Shown: positions 47,534 through 57,211, counted from the stretch's first letter. The stretch is 61,172 nt of DNA from Levilactobacillus tujiorum (GCF_012641185.1 NZ_JAAXLK010000019.1:1-61172), one strand, 5' to 3'. Numbers and translations are program-made. The notes: generated from the letters alone by a model not told the origin.

Positions 47534-49669
47534 GTGCCTATAGTTGAAGCAGTGATTTTGTTAATTGTTCTGGTCCTATTTTCTAATATTATCAGTCACT
47601 ACCTCACGTTTATTCCAGTCAGTTTGATTCAAATTGCACTGGGGCTAGTCGTCGCTTTAGTTTGGCAGTTCGAAGTGCCACTAGAGACCGATTGGTTTTT
47701 ATTATTGTTCATTGCACCATTACTGTATAATGATGGTCGCCGTTTTCCCAAACGCGAATTGTGGCGGTTGCGGGGGCCCATCTTTGGAAATGCGATCTGG
47801 CTGGTCTTCTTGACGACCTTACTGGGTGGCTTTCTGATCTACGAATTGATCCCGAAGATGCCGCTGACAGTGGCCTTCGCTTTGGCGGCGATCTTGTCGC
47901 CAACCGACCCGGTCGCCGTTCAGTCGATTTCTAAGCAAGTGAAGCTCCCCGCCAGTCTCATGCACTTGGTGAGTGGGGAAAGCCTCATTAACGATGCGAG
48001 TGGCCTGATTGCCTTTAAATATGCGATTGCGGCGACAGTCACTGGGGCCTTCTCGATAGGCACTGCGGTGGGTGACTTTGTCTATATCAGTATCGTTGGG
48101 TTGCTGTCGGGATTGATCTTCATGACGGCCATCCAGTTGCTGATGGACATTCTCCGCCGGCAGGGCATTGACGATGTGATTTTTAACACCGTTTTACAGA
48201 TTGCGACACCATTTGTCATTTACTTAGTAACGGAAGAAATTACCCACGCTTCCGGCGTGATCGCGGTGGTGACAGCTGGCGTCTTGTTCCACGCACGGGA
48301 AAGTCGAATTGTAGAGGACTCACCGGAGTTAAAGCTGGTAACCGAAAAAGTCTGGGATATTATTATCTATTCATTGAACGGTATCGTGTTTGTCATTTTG
48401 GGAATCGAGTTACCGGTTGCCACGTCGCAGGTCATCAAGGGTGGTCAGTTCAACACGGGCCAGGCCCTGTTCTTTGCCCTGATGGCGTGGGTCGTCTTGG
48501 TCGTTATTCGGACGTTGTGGACGTATGGCTACATTCTCTTCCAACGGCTGACCCACAATCATAGCGATGAACGACCGGGGTTTCGGACGGCGGTGTTGTC
48601 AGGCCTCTCCGGTGTACGGGGGGCCGTTACCATGGCTGGGGTGCTGTCAGTGCCAACGGTAATTGCCAGTGGTGCTGACTTTCCAGCGCGGGCATTGATG
48701 TTATTCGTCGCTTCTGGGGTCATTATTATCAGTTTAGTGGCAGCGACCATTATGCTGCCGTTAATTTCCACGGATAAACAACCCTTACAGACGCGGGCGA
48801 GTGCCAGTGATGACATTGCTAATGATATTAACTTAGACGATGACGTCGAAGAATTTCCAGAGGAGCCGGTTCGTCAGATCAGCGAAGAAGAAGCGCGGGC
48901 TTACATTATGCGGCTGGCAATTTCTAAGATTGAAGAATTGCGGCGGCCCAAGAATCAACGGGCAGCCTACGACTTGATTCTAGACTACCAATTCATTATT
49001 CGGCGATTGGAAATGAGCTATCGGGCCGATACGGTGATGCAAAAGGTTTTGGACGATGAGATTAAGTTACGTCAGGTGGCAATTGATGGCGAACGGGCGA
49101 CCCTAAAGGAACTCCGTCAGGGAGAAAAGATTACGCAGACCAGTTACGTTGGGGCACTGCGGCGAATTGAAAACTTAGAGGGACGGTTGACCCAAGTCTC
49201 GGGGCATACCATGCCGGGCATGATCAATTATTGGCGCCGATTCTTCAAGCATTTATGGCGGGATGCGGCGTATTGGTTACACTCTGAGGATACCGATCGC
49301 TTACACGCTGAAAACAACCTAATTGAACGTGAGACTGCCAAGACGGCGATCAAGGCGTTATCGGAGTATCTGGCGCGGACGGACATTGATGAGACGCAGT
49401 TCGATAACCAAGCCGTTTATCACTTGTTGGTTCAATACCGTAATCGGATTGAGCGGGCCAAGGCGGCCACGGCGCCACATCATAATGATGACTATCAACA
49501 TCAGATTAATAAATTACGGGTGCGGGCGCTAGGTGCGGAACGGACTGGGATTCAGACGCTGTTAGAGGCGGGGAATATTACGTGGATCCAGGCTACCCAT
49601 TTACGTCAGTACGTGAACTATGCTGAAAATGTACTGGTGATGTCGTTGACGGATGAAGAGGGCGAATAG
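47534..49669 (+). CDS. CPA1/NhaP-type Na+/H+ antiporter with long cytoplasmic tail
   Basis: 711 residues. Residues 1-410 form about 12 membrane helices with ion-path motifs AAILSPTDPVAVQSI and VSGESLINDASGLIAFKY. Residues 420-711 are soluble, acidic at first (DDIANDINLDDDVEEF) and then helical, a probable regulatory domain. Exchanges protons for Na+ or K+ at the cell membrane. The start is GTG 47534 after AAGGGGGG. A terminator follows at 49711. Confidence 0.9.
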   Translation: MPIVEAVILLIVLVLFSNIISHYLTFIPVSLIQIALGLVVALVWQFEVPLETDWFLLLFIAPLLYNDGRRFPKRELWRLRGPIFGNAIWLVFLTTLLGGFLIYELIPKMPLTVAFALAAILSPTDPVAVQSISKQVKLPASLMHLVSGESLINDASGLIAFKYAIAATVTGAFSIGTAVGDFVYISIVGLLSGLIFMTAIQLLMDILRRQGIDDVIFNTVLQIATPFVIYLVTEEITHASGVIAVVTAGVLFHARESRIVEDSPELKLVTEKVWDIIIYSLNGIVFVILGIELPVATSQVIKGGQFNTGQALFFALMAWVVLVVIRTLWTYGYILFQRLTHNHSDERPGFRTAVLSGLSGVRGAVTMAGVLSVPTVIASGADFPARALMLFVASGVIIISLVAATIMLPLISTDKQPLQTRASASDDIANDINLDDDVEEFPEEPVRQISEEEARAYIMRLAISKIEELRRPKNQRAAYDLILDYQFIIRRLEMSYRADTVMQKVLDDEIKLRQVAIDGERATLKELRQGEKITQTSYVGALRRIENLEGRLTQVSGHTMPGMINYWRRFFKHLWRDAAYWLHSEDTDRLHAENNLIERETAKTAIKALSEYLARTDIDETQFDNQAVYHLLVQYRNRIERAKAATAPHHNDDYQHQINKLRVRALGAERTGIQTLLEAGNITWIQATHLRQYVNYAENVLVMSLTDEEGE

Positions 49670-49710
49670 CTTCCTCAGGTCGGCATTCAGTGCCATCAGT
49701 GCAACTAATA

Positions 49711-49762
49711 AAACTGTGTTCAGGCTGTTCCTAAAGCGGACGGCTGAACACAGTTTTTTATT
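49711..49762 (+). terminator. Terminator after the antiporter gene
   Basis: AAACTGTGTTCAG (49711-49723) pairs with CTGAACACAGTTTTTT (49744-49759). Confidence 0.88.
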
Positions 49763-49852
49763 TATACTGAAAGATGAAATAATCTAACTTATCTTAACGT
49801 CATGAATAATTTGTTTTATTAAACCTATCGCGCTCTGGCTGCCAGAAACTGC

Positions 49853-50011
49853 CGCCTTACCGTTCGCCAAATTTGAGCTGGAGCGCTGTGGGGAGGACGG
49901 CTCGAGCCATAGAGCGGTCTCGAACCTCGCTTTGAGCCGAGAATCACGTCTCAAAGGCGCCATTTACCAAGAGAACCCACTTGGTAAATCCCACGGCTGA
50001 GCTCAAATTTG
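49853..50011. repeat. Hairpin-rich repeat block, left module
   Basis: Its first 50 bases (CGCCTTACCGTTCGCCAA, then TTTGAGCTGG and CGCTGTGGGGAGGACGG) match 56759-56809 with three differences. Outer arms CAAATTTGAGCT (49868-49879) and AGCTCAAATTTG (50000-50011) are perfect. Inside are ATTTACCAAG (49962-49971) with CTTGGTAAAT (49980-49989), and CGCTTTGAG (49928-49936) with CTCAAAGGCG (49950-49959). No coding sequence is seen. Confidence 0.75.
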
Positions 50012-50114
50012 ACTCACTCACGGCTACGTTGAGGTTGTCAATTATCCTTGGTTGAATACGAACACATCGTTTTTTAAGCAATTTTCTATTCAACGACTAC
50101 TGTAACCGGAGGAG

Positions 50115-50285
50115 GGCAGAGATGGAGCCAGCTGTGTCGACGGTGTAAGCCGATCCTCGGCTTACAGCGTGGGACGCGTTTGGAAACTGACGGTCTTAGT
50201 CAGGTTTCAAACCGAGCCGGAGGACCGCTTCCCAGGCCGCAGGCGTTCCCCACAGCAGGCGGAATCTCTGCCAGCCGCAGGTGAC
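50115..50285. repeat. Hairpin-rich repeat block, right module
   Basis: GGCAGAGAT (50115-50123) and GCTGTG (50131-50136) pair with CACAGC (50251-50256) and ATCTCTGCC (50264-50272), with 7-nt interior loops on both sides. Inside are GTAAGCCGA/TCGGCTTAC (50145-50165) and GAAACTGAC/GTCAGGTTTC (about 50182-50208). The end CCCCACAGCAGGCGGAA and GCCGCAGGTGA recurs at 56815-56851. Confidence 0.75.
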
Positions 50286-50393
50286 TGGTTCGGACTACTT
50301 TTTTCTAGATTATTTAAGCTTTAACGACGACTTTCGTTCTAAATTTACGGCACAAAAAAGGACGCCGGCTTGAAAAGTCGTCGCCCAAGATGT

Positions 50394-51059
50394 TTAATCG
50401 GGTAATTCACTTTGTTGATGGTTGTGCATGATTAGGTAGAGAATCCAGTAACAGAAGAGCTGGATGAAGGTCAGCAGGCCCACGAAGATCCACATATTAC
50501 TGGTCCACATATTCATGATTGGCCGGACAAACTGTTCCGGATTGATGAAGAGGTAAACGGTGTGAATTCGCAAGAAGCGGCCGATGTATAAGCCCACGGA
50601 CGTTAGGAAGGTGAGCAAGACAACCACTAACACACGAATAAGGCCGTTTCCGCGGGCGATACGCGCGGTCACTGTTTGACTCACATAGTTCAGACTCCAG
50701 AAGCCTAGTAGAGTACAACTCATCGCGCTGATAATCATGTACGTGAAGTAGATCCACAGGTGCGGCGTCACACGTAGTAAGCCGCTGAGCGCATAGGGTT
50801 GTAGCAGGGACAAGTGGAAGAGGTCCGTTAATAAGTAAGGCGCATTCGGGTAAAATAACAGCCAGACGATCAGCAATGGCCAGAATAGCCAGGCACTCTT
50901 AGGCTTGTTAGCTCCCAGGTGAAAACTCAGCTCAATGGGGATGTACCCCAGGAAAGTGTTGAGGATGAGAAATGAGAAGGGGTCTTTGGCCCGGAAATAC
51001 AGGAAGACTAGCCAGACAACAAAGAATATTCTGATTTCCCACCGGGCCCGCCGATTCAT
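50394..51059 (-). CDS. DUF1361 membrane protein
   Basis: 221 residues with six predicted membrane helices. The DUF1361 hallmark WLLFYPNAPYLLTDLFHL sits around residues 65-85, and further helices follow to the C-terminus (GLLTFIQLFCYWILYLIMH). Function of the family is unknown. The start is ATG 51059 (reverse GAAGGGTGATGACTA upstream). It stands alone, flanked by the hairpin-rich block and by the divergent cdaA promoter region. Confidence 0.78.
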   Translation of the reverse strand: MNRRARWEIRIFFVVWLVFLYFRAKDPFSFLILNTFLGYIPIELSFHLGANKPKSAWLFWPLLIVWLLFYPNAPYLLTDLFHLSLLQPYALSGLLRVTPHLWIYFTYMIISAMSCTLLGFWSLNYVSQTVTARIARGNGLIRVLVVVLLTFLTSVGLYIGRFLRIHTVYLFINPEQFVRPIMNMWTSNMWIFVGLLTFIQLFCYWILYLIMHNHQQSELPD

Positions 51060-51271
51060 TAGTCATCACCCTTCCCTTCCACGAATACTTAACTTTATTT
51101 TACAGCCTTTTGGTCAAAAATGACCGGAATATGACTTCTAGTTTACCAGAATCCTTTTAAGAAAATACTGATTTAAGTTGAGCTTAATCTTTCCGTAAAA
51201 TTTACGCCAGTGACGCGGCGATTTACCAGGGGATTCTGCGGATTCGGGGCGAAATGTCAGCGGCCCCGTGC

Positions 51272-51277
51272 TATAAT
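51272..51277 (+). promoter_or_regulatory. Extended -10 promoter of cdaA-cdaR-glmM
   Basis: TGCTATAAT (51269-51277) is a consensus extended -10, about 30 bp before the cdaA start. No strong -35 is seen. Confidence 0.65.
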
Positions 51278-51307
51278 GAAATTTGAATTCAATTTGGAGG
51301 GAAAGTC

Positions 51308-52156
51308 ATGAACCTGGATTGGGGCAATCTCCTTACAATAGGGAATCTAGTCAATCTGCTCGATATTTTAGTCGTGTGGTTTGTCATTTATGAATTGATC
51401 GTGATGTTACGGGGAACTAAGGCCATCCAGCTCTTCCGTGGGGTCATTTTGATCTTATTGGTAAAGTTCGTCAGTTCTTATCTGGGGCTTAACACGGTAT
51501 CGTGGTTAGTCGACCAGGTGATCAACTGGGGGGTTATTGCCATCATTATTATCTTCCAGCCGGAAATTCGGCGGGGCCTGGAACACTTGGGCCGCGGATC
51601 ATTGTTCGTGCGGATTCGTCATGAAAACGAAGCGGCTAATCGGATGATTGAGGGCCTGGATAAGGCCATTCAGTACATGTCGAAGCGCCGAATCGGAGCG
51701 TTAATGACGATTCAACGGGATACTGGATTGGAAGACTACATTGAAACGGGAATTGATCTGGATGCGGAACTGACCGGGGAATTGTTGATTAACATTTTCA
51801 TTCCCAACACGCCTTTGCATGATGGAGCGGTCATCATTCGGGATAACCGGATCGCAGTGGCGGCGGCCTATCTGCCACTATCCGAGAGTAATTTAATTCC
51901 TAAGGAGTTGGGGACGCGTCACCGGGCAGCCGTCGGGATTTCCGAAGTAACGGATGCGTTGACGATCGTCATTTCTGAAGAGACCGGCGAAGTGTCAATC
52001 ACCAAGAACAACGAACTCTTGCGGGGATTGACGCAGGCCGATTATCTGAAATTCTTGCGGGATGAATTAGTTAATGAAGAAGCGGCTAACAGTGGTAACG
52101 TCCTGGTTAAGGCCCTAGATTGGTTTGATCAACGCTTTAGAGGGGGGCGGCGCTAA
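51308..52156 (+). CDS. cdaA: Diadenylate cyclase CdaA
   Basis: Makes cyclic di-AMP from two ATP, controlling potassium and osmotic balance. 282 residues. Three N-terminal membrane helices (about 10-85) and the DAC domain with LHDGAVIIRDNRI and GTRHRAAVGISE, both catalytic motifs intact. TTGGAGGGAAA precedes the ATG. cdaR overlaps by one base and glmM follows, the conserved trio linking c-di-AMP to cell-wall precursor supply. Confidence 0.96.
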   Translation: MNLDWGNLLTIGNLVNLLDILVVWFVIYELIVMLRGTKAIQLFRGVILILLVKFVSSYLGLNTVSWLVDQVINWGVIAIIIIFQPEIRRGLEHLGRGSLFVRIRHENEAANRMIEGLDKAIQYMSKRRIGALMTIQRDTGLEDYIETGIDLDAELTGELLINIFIPNTPLHDGAVIIRDNRIAVAAAYLPLSESNLIPKELGTRHRAAVGISEVTDALTIVISEETGEVSITKNNELLRGLTQADYLKFLRDELVNEEAANSGNVLVKALDWFDQRFRGGRR

Positions 52157-53124
52157 TGAAAAATGAGCGTTATACAACATGGCTGTATCGAATCTTAGCC
52201 CTCATCTTAGCGATTCTGTTGTTTTTCTACGTGAATAGCACGAAGTCTTCCACCAGTACGCAATCGACGAGCTCGACGAATAACACGTCGTTGACGGCTA
52301 CGAAGACGATGACCGTATCAGTCCCTTTACAACTCAACGTCAACAGCAATAAGTACTTCGTGACGGGGTACCCACAGAAGGTGAAAGTGACCTTGCGTGG
52401 GCCGCTGGCGTTAGTCACTACTACGGCAAATACGCAAAATTTTAAAGTTTACGCGGCTTTGAGTGATCTGGGCGTGGGCAAACACAGAGTGACCCTACAC
52501 CAAGAGGGTTTGAACCATGAGATTGAGTCGAAGATTTCTCCGGCTAAGATTACGGTGGATATTGAACCACGAAAGACGGTCTCCTTCCCCGTCAAGGTAC
52601 GGTACAATAGTCAAAATATCGCTGCCGGTTACTCACCGGGCAAGGCAACTTCTGACGTGACGAGCGTGAAGGCTACCGGAGCAGCTAACGAAATCTCCCG
52701 GATTAAACAGGTGATTGCTCAGCTGACGGTGCCACAGAACTCGAAGAAGACTGTAAATAGCCAAGCGGTGATCGAAGCCTTGGACAGTCACGGCAATACG
52801 GTCAACGTGATCTTAACGCCATCAACGACGACGGCCAATCTGCCGATTACGTCGGATGGTGAGAGCAAAAAGGTCGGGTTAGACCTGAACGCGAAGAATG
52901 GCTCGTCCGGAACGACGTATAAACTAACCAGTAACGTATCCAAAGTGACGGCGTATGGTAGTGCGTCGCAACTGAAGGATCTGGATAGCGTCGCCGTGGA
53001 CGTCGATGTCAGCGATGTGAAGAACAATACGACGAAGACGGTCACCCTCGACACGAGTGACAATGACGTGACGGCATTTGACCCGTCAACGATTAAAGTG
53101 ACGATCAAGGCCACAACAAATTAA
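52156..53124 (+). CDS. cdaR: CdaA regulatory protein CdaR (YbbR-domain)
   Basis: Extracytoplasmic regulator that contacts CdaA. 322 residues. One N-terminal membrane anchor (YRILALILAILLFFYVN) is followed by a Ser/Thr linker and three YbbR domains, recognisable from repeats such as YPQKVKVTLRGP and IEPRKTVSFPVKV. The ATG shares a base with the cdaA stop. The length is shorter than four-domain versions. Confidence 0.92.
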   Translation: MKNERYTTWLYRILALILAILLFFYVNSTKSSTSTQSTSSTNNTSLTATKTMTVSVPLQLNVNSNKYFVTGYPQKVKVTLRGPLALVTTTANTQNFKVYAALSDLGVGKHRVTLHQEGLNHEIESKISPAKITVDIEPRKTVSFPVKVRYNSQNIAAGYSPGKATSDVTSVKATGAANEISRIKQVIAQLTVPQNSKKTVNSQAVIEALDSHGNTVNVILTPSTTTANLPITSDGESKKVGLDLNAKNGSSGTTYKLTSNVSKVTAYGSASQLKDLDSVAVDVDVSDVKNNTTKTVTLDTSDNDVTAFDPSTIKVTIKATTN

Positions 53125-53156
53125 CGAAAATTGTTTGAGAAATGAGGAAAATGACG

Positions 53157-54512
53157 ATGAAGTATTTTGGAACTGATGGCGTCCGTGGGGTTGCCAATCA
53201 AGAATTGACGCCCGAGTTAGCATTTAAGGTTGGCCGTTTTGGCGGCTACGTGTTGACGCAACACGCTGATAGCGAGAACAAGCACCCCCAAGTTTTAGTT
53301 GCGCGGGATACGCGGATTTCTGGTCAATTGCTGGAAAATGCGTTAGTTGCTGGTCTCCTATCGGTCGGGATTGAAGTGCTCCGGTTAGGCGTCATCTCAA
53401 CGCCAGCCGTGGCCTACTTGGTACGGACGCAAGGTGCCGCTGCCGGGGTAATGATTACGGCCTCACATAATCCGGTAGAATACAATGGGATCAAGTATTT
53501 TGGGAACGATGGCTACAAGCTTTCTGACGAAATGGAAGAAGAAATTGAAGCACTGTTGGATGGCACTAGCGATGAATTGCCACGGCCAGCCACGGAAGGC
53601 TTGGGGACCGTTGAGGATTACTCTGAAGGTAGTCAAAAGTACATTCAATTCCTGGAACAAACGATCGCGGATGATCTTGAAGGCCTGCACATTGCCGTAG
53701 ATTCTGCCAATGGTGCTACCAGTGGCTTAGTTTCACGGTTATACGCCGACTTGAATCTGGACTTTGACACGATCGCTACGACGCCCAATGGGTTGAATAT
53801 CAACGACCAAGTGGGGTCAACGCACCCCGAACAATTACAAAAGTTTGTGGTCGAACAAGGTGCCCAAGTGGGCTTGGCCTTTGATGGTGATGGTGACCGG
53901 TGTATTGCGGTGGATGAGCAAGGTCACATCGTTGATGGTGATAAGATCATGTACATCTGTGGGAAATACATGGCGGAACATGGCCGGTTAAAGAAAGATA
54001 CGATTGTGACGACGGTGATGAGTAACCTGGGGATGTACAAGGCCATGGCCGCTCACGGGTTACAATCAGTCAAGACTAAGGTTGGGGACCGTTACGTGGT
54101 TGAAGAAATGCGTAAGTCTGGTTACAACCTGGGTGGCGAACAGTCTGGTCACGTGGTCTTCTTGGACTTTAATACGACCGGTGATGGCTTATTGACTAGT
54201 TTACAATTACTCCACATTTTGAAGGTAACGGGGAAGAAGCTGTCTGAATTAGCAGCGGACGTCACCACGTACCCTCAAAAGTTAGTGAACATCAAGGTAG
54301 CAGACAAGCAGGCGGCCCAGGACAATCCGAAAGTGCAAGCGATGATTGCCACGGTTGAAAAAGAAATGGCCGGCGACGGTCGGGTCTTGGTTCGGCCTTC
54401 TGGGACAGAACCCTTACTGCGGGTAATGGCGGAAGCACCAACTGAAGAATCAGTGGCCGCATACGTTGAACGAATCGCTGAAGTAGTTCGGGCAGAAGCC
54501 GGGATTGACTAG
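53157..54512 (+). CDS. glmM: Phosphoglucosamine mutase GlmM
   Basis: Converts glucosamine 6-phosphate to glucosamine 1-phosphate for UDP-GlcNAc. About 451 residues. Begins [14 protein letters not shown]; phosphoserine loop is [17 protein letters not shown], metal loop [13 protein letters not shown], and C-terminal [12 protein letters not shown]. The frame opens at ATG 53142, but GAGGAAA there is the ribosome site for ATG 53157. It is the last gene of the cda operon, with a terminator before glmS. Confidence 0.96.
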   Translation: MKYFGTDGVRGVANQELTPELAFKVGRFGGYVLTQHADSENKHPQVLVARDTRISGQLLENALVAGLLSVGIEVLRLGVISTPAVAYLVRTQGAAAGVMITASHNPVEYNGIKYFGNDGYKLSDEMEEEIEALLDGTSDELPRPATEGLGTVEDYSEGSQKYIQFLEQTIADDLEGLHIAVDSANGATSGLVSRLYADLNLDFDTIATTPNGLNINDQVGSTHPEQLQKFVVEQGAQVGLAFDGDGDRCIAVDEQGHIVDGDKIMYICGKYMAEHGRLKKDTIVTTVMSNLGMYKAMAAHGLQSVKTKVGDRYVVEEMRKSGYNLGGEQSGHVVFLDFNTTGDGLLTSLQLLHILKVTGKKLSELAADVTTYPQKLVNIKVADKQAAQDNPKVQAMIATVEKEMAGDGRVLVRPSGTEPLLRVMAEAPTEESVAAYVERIAEVVRAEAGID

Positions 54513-54536
54513 TTAGTTAATTTGGAAAAAGAGTGA

Positions 54537-54574
54537 AAAGAAGGGACTTGCCACTGGTGCAAGCCTCTTTTTTT
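54537..54574 (+). terminator. Terminator after glmM
   Basis: GGACTTGC (54544-54551) faces GCAAGCCTC around a 7-nt loop, with A-rich and T-rich flanks and seven T at the end. Confidence 0.8.
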
Positions 54575-54624
54575 CATGAAAATCCGTTATAAATATTGTG
54601 ATAGACCAGTTTGATATTTTTTGA

Positions 54625-54701
54625 TTGACAACCCCTGCTAAACGCTGTAAAGTAAAGTCATTCAGAAATGTTTTTCAAAATGTTTCAGTCTATACCAATT
54701 T
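54625..54701 (+). promoter_or_regulatory. glmS promoter and NagR-like operator word
   Basis: TTGACA (54625-54630), 17 bp, TAAAGT (54648-54653). Downstream, TCTATACCAATTT at 54689-54701 is the exact complement of the word AAATTGGTATAGA in the nagB promoter. Binding by a GntR-type NagR/YvoA regulator is inferred. Confidence 0.6.
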
Positions 54702-54784
54702 ATAAGAAAACAGATACATTTCTCAATTAATCTACCGACCCTCCTGTGTTTCTGGGACTGGCGTCGAGAAAAGGAAGATAACTT

Positions 54785-56602
54785 ATGTGTGGAATTGTTG
54801 GGGTTACTGGTAATGACAATGCCGTTAAAATCTTATTAAATGGTCTCGAAAAGTTGGAATACCGGGGCTATGACTCAGCTGGTATTTATGTAAATGATCA
54901 AAAGGGTCAGGACTACTTGGTTAAGACTAAGGGGCGGATCTCAGAATTGCGCTCTAAGGTGACGCCAGACGTTCATGGGTCAACCGGGATTGGCCACACG
55001 CGTTGGGCAACCCATGGTGTTGTGAGTGTCGACAATGCTCACCCACATTTTTCAAATGATGATCGCTTCTACTTGGTTCACAACGGTGTGATCGACAACT
55101 TCCAAGAACTAAAGGCTAAGTACTTAAGCGACGTTCCTTTTAGAAGCCAAACGGATACTGAAGTCGTGGTTCAACTGATTGACAAGTTTGCCATTGAAGA
55201 TAATTTGGACGCCAAGGCTGCTTTCCTCAAGACTTTAGGCCTGCTCAAAGGGTCATCTTACGCTTTCTTGATGATGGATCGGGAACAACCAGACACGTTG
55301 TTCGTTGCTAAGAACAAGAGCCCACTGTTAATTGGTGTCGGCGACGGGTTTAACGTGGTCTGCTCCGATGCTTTGGCCATGCTGAAGGAAACGCATGAGT
55401 TCTTGGAGCTCATGGATGGTGAAGTGGTAACCATTACACCAGATAAGGTAGCTATTCAGGATGCTGTGGGGAACCCCGTAGAACGCAAGCCATTCCACGT
55501 TGACATGAACGCGGATGCTGCTGATAAGGGAACCTACCCATTCTACATGCTGAAAGAAGTCGACGAACAACCTAACGTGATGCGGAAATTAGCACAGACG
55601 TACCTGTCAGAACACGGTGTGCCACAGATTGACCACAAGCTGTTGGACGCCATGGAAGCTGCCGACCGGTTGTACATTGTGGGTGCCGGAACGAGTTACC
55701 ATGCTGGTTTGGTCGGCAAGCGCCTCTTTGAAAAGTTGGCCCACATCCCAACGGAAGTTCACGTTTCTTCCGAGTTCGCGTACGAACAACCGATGCTGTC
55801 CGAGAAGCCTTTCTTTATCTTCTTGACCCAGTCTGGTGAAACTGCGGATAGTCGAGAAGTCTTGGTTAACGTGAACGATGCCGGCTACCCTAGCTTGACG
55901 ATCACGAACGTTCAGAACTCGACGTTATCGCGTGAAGCGACGTACACGTTGCTCCTGCACGCCGGTCCAGAAATTGCCGTGGCCTCTACCAAGGCGTACA
56001 CGGCGCAGATTGCTCTGGAAGCAATCCTGGCTAAGGCCTTAGGCGAAGCGACTGGGCAAATTGTGGCCCAAGATTTCAACGTGCGGCAACAGCTAGGCCT
56101 GGTGGCAACCGGGATGCAGGCGATCGTTGACGAAAAGGATACGTTGGAAAAGATGTCCAACGACTATCTGATGAAGTCCAACCGGGCGTTCTACATTGGC
56201 CGGGGCATTGACCACGCTGTTTCGTTGGAAGCTGCTCTGAAGTTGAAAGAAATTTCATACGTTCAGGCTGAAGGTTTTGCTTCCGGTGAATTGAAGCATG
56301 GGACCATTGCGTTGATTGAAAAGGACACGCCAGTTATTGGCTTCATTACCCAGGCGAAGACTGCTGGTTTGACGCGGAGCAATCTGCAAGAAACCATGGC
56401 ACGTGGGGCGAAGACGATGACGATTGTTCGGGAAAGCTTAGCTATTGACGGCGATGATCTGGTCTTACCAGACGTTGACGAAATGTTGATGCCACTGTTA
56501 AGTGTGGTACCGGCTCAACTACTGGCTTACTACACGAGCTTGAACAAGGGTCTGGACGTGGATAAGCCACGTAACTTGGCCAAGAGTGTGACGGTTGAGT
56601 AA
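54785..56602 (+). CDS. glmS: Glutamine-fructose-6-phosphate aminotransferase GlmS
   Basis: Commits fructose 6-phosphate and glutamine to glucosamine 6-phosphate. 605 residues. The mature N-terminal cysteine follows the start Met in MCGIVGVTG. The glutaminase domain (to about 240) has GHTRWATHG and HNGVIDNF. Two SIS isomerase domains follow (GAGTSYHAGLVGK; LTQSGETADS), and the end reads DKPRNLAKSVTVE. AAAGGAAG precedes the ATG. No glmS ribozyme core is visible upstream; an operator-like word shared with nagB suggests transcriptional control. Confidence 0.96.
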   Translation: MCGIVGVTGNDNAVKILLNGLEKLEYRGYDSAGIYVNDQKGQDYLVKTKGRISELRSKVTPDVHGSTGIGHTRWATHGVVSVDNAHPHFSNDDRFYLVHNGVIDNFQELKAKYLSDVPFRSQTDTEVVVQLIDKFAIEDNLDAKAAFLKTLGLLKGSSYAFLMMDREQPDTLFVAKNKSPLLIGVGDGFNVVCSDALAMLKETHEFLELMDGEVVTITPDKVAIQDAVGNPVERKPFHVDMNADAADKGTYPFYMLKEVDEQPNVMRKLAQTYLSEHGVPQIDHKLLDAMEAADRLYIVGAGTSYHAGLVGKRLFEKLAHIPTEVHVSSEFAYEQPMLSEKPFFIFLTQSGETADSREVLVNVNDAGYPSLTITNVQNSTLSREATYTLLLHAGPEIAVASTKAYTAQIALEAILAKALGEATGQIVAQDFNVRQQLGLVATGMQAIVDEKDTLEKMSNDYLMKSNRAFYIGRGIDHAVSLEAALKLKEISYVQAEGFASGELKHGTIALIEKDTPVIGFITQAKTAGLTRSNLQETMARGAKTMTIVRESLAIDGDDLVLPDVDEMLMPLLSVVPAQLLAYYTSLNKGLDVDKPRNLAKSVTVE

Positions 56603-56624
56603 TTTTAAATAACTTAAGTTTCGT

Positions 56625-56660
56625 GAGAGCTGCTCGGTTTTGCCGAGCGGCTCTTTTTTT
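56625..56660 (+). terminator. Terminator after glmS
   Basis: GAGAGCTGCTCGG faces CCGAGCGGCTCT around TTTTG, then seven T. Confidence 0.88.
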
Positions 56661-56758
56661 ACCTTTCAAAGGTTAAAGGTTGAAACTTAAAAAATTCTGT
56701 AAGGGCCGTGGCATCACGCTTGAATGATTGAAAAATAGACAACATAGATGATTTCTGT

Positions 56759-56851
56759 CGCCTTACCGTTCGCCAACTTTGAGCTGGAACGCTGTGGGGA
56801 GGACGGTTCTCAAGCCCCACAGCAGGCGGAAGCTTTGACAGCCGCAGGTGA
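56759..56851. repeat. Compact copy of the mosaic hairpin repeat
   Basis: It joins the left-module start (CGCCTTACCGTTCGCCAA) directly to the right-module end (CCCCACAGCAGGCGGAA to GCCGCAGGTGA). The junction is a 9-bp hairpin, GCTGTGGGG (56791-56799) with CCCCACAGC (56815-56823). The same two ends are about 345 bp apart in the block at 49853-50285. Confidence 0.75.
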
Positions 56852-56962
56852 TGTGCGACCGGCTTAATAGATTTTTCCAAGAAAATGGCTTTTTCTTGCG
56901 TCGCTTCGGCTTTCGTTGTATAGTACATTCATGAAAACATTGAAAAATCGAGGTGACATTTA

Positions 56963-57085
56963 ATGAAATATACGAAACGAGTCGATGCTCATAAAAATCA
57001 AAAACAACGCGACGCGACCTTTGAGAAGTTCAAGAAGCAGCAGAATGCTTTGAGTGCCAATCGACGGGGGATTCGCCGGAAATAG
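56963..57085 (+). CDS. Small basic protein, 40 residues
   Basis: ATG 56963 to TAG 57083-57085, with CGAGGTGA at a good distance upstream. The product starts MKYTKRVDAHKNQKQRDATF and ends GIRRK, about one-third Lys/Arg, probably helical, with no signal peptide. A clean terminator (57085-57121) closes it, which argues for a real transcript. I do not recognise the family. A positively charged protein of this size could bind nucleic acid or ribosomes, but that is only a guess. Confidence 0.65.
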   Translation: MKYTKRVDAHKNQKQRDATFEKFKKQQNALSANRRGIRRK

Positions 57086-57121
57086 GATGGTCACTGTTAA
57101 AAGCAGTGGACATCCTTTTTG
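57085..57121 (+). terminator. Terminator after the 40-residue gene
   Basis: GGATG and CACTG pair with CAGTG and CATCC around TTAAAAG, then TTTTT. Confidence 0.85.
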
Positions 57122-57211
57122 TTTGCCGATTAAACTGATTAGGGACTGATGAAAAGACTAGCGGTTAAGTGGTGCGAATTTTCAAAAAAGCAAAAAAGTT
57201 GAGCTGTTTAC

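Noticed and set aside
49853-50285. CRISPR array in the repeat-rich block
   Set aside because: The repeats are inverted and unequal, not regularly spaced direct repeats, and no cas genes are near.
51194-51206. 13-bp palindrome CGTAAAATTTACG upstream of cdaA
   Set aside because: AT-rich and short; a palindrome of this kind is expected by chance in this spacer.
54654-54784. Possible glmS ribozyme upstream of glmS
   Set aside because: I searched for the conserved ribozyme core and pairing pattern close to the start codon and see none. The region is AT-rich and instead carries a promoter and an operator-like word.
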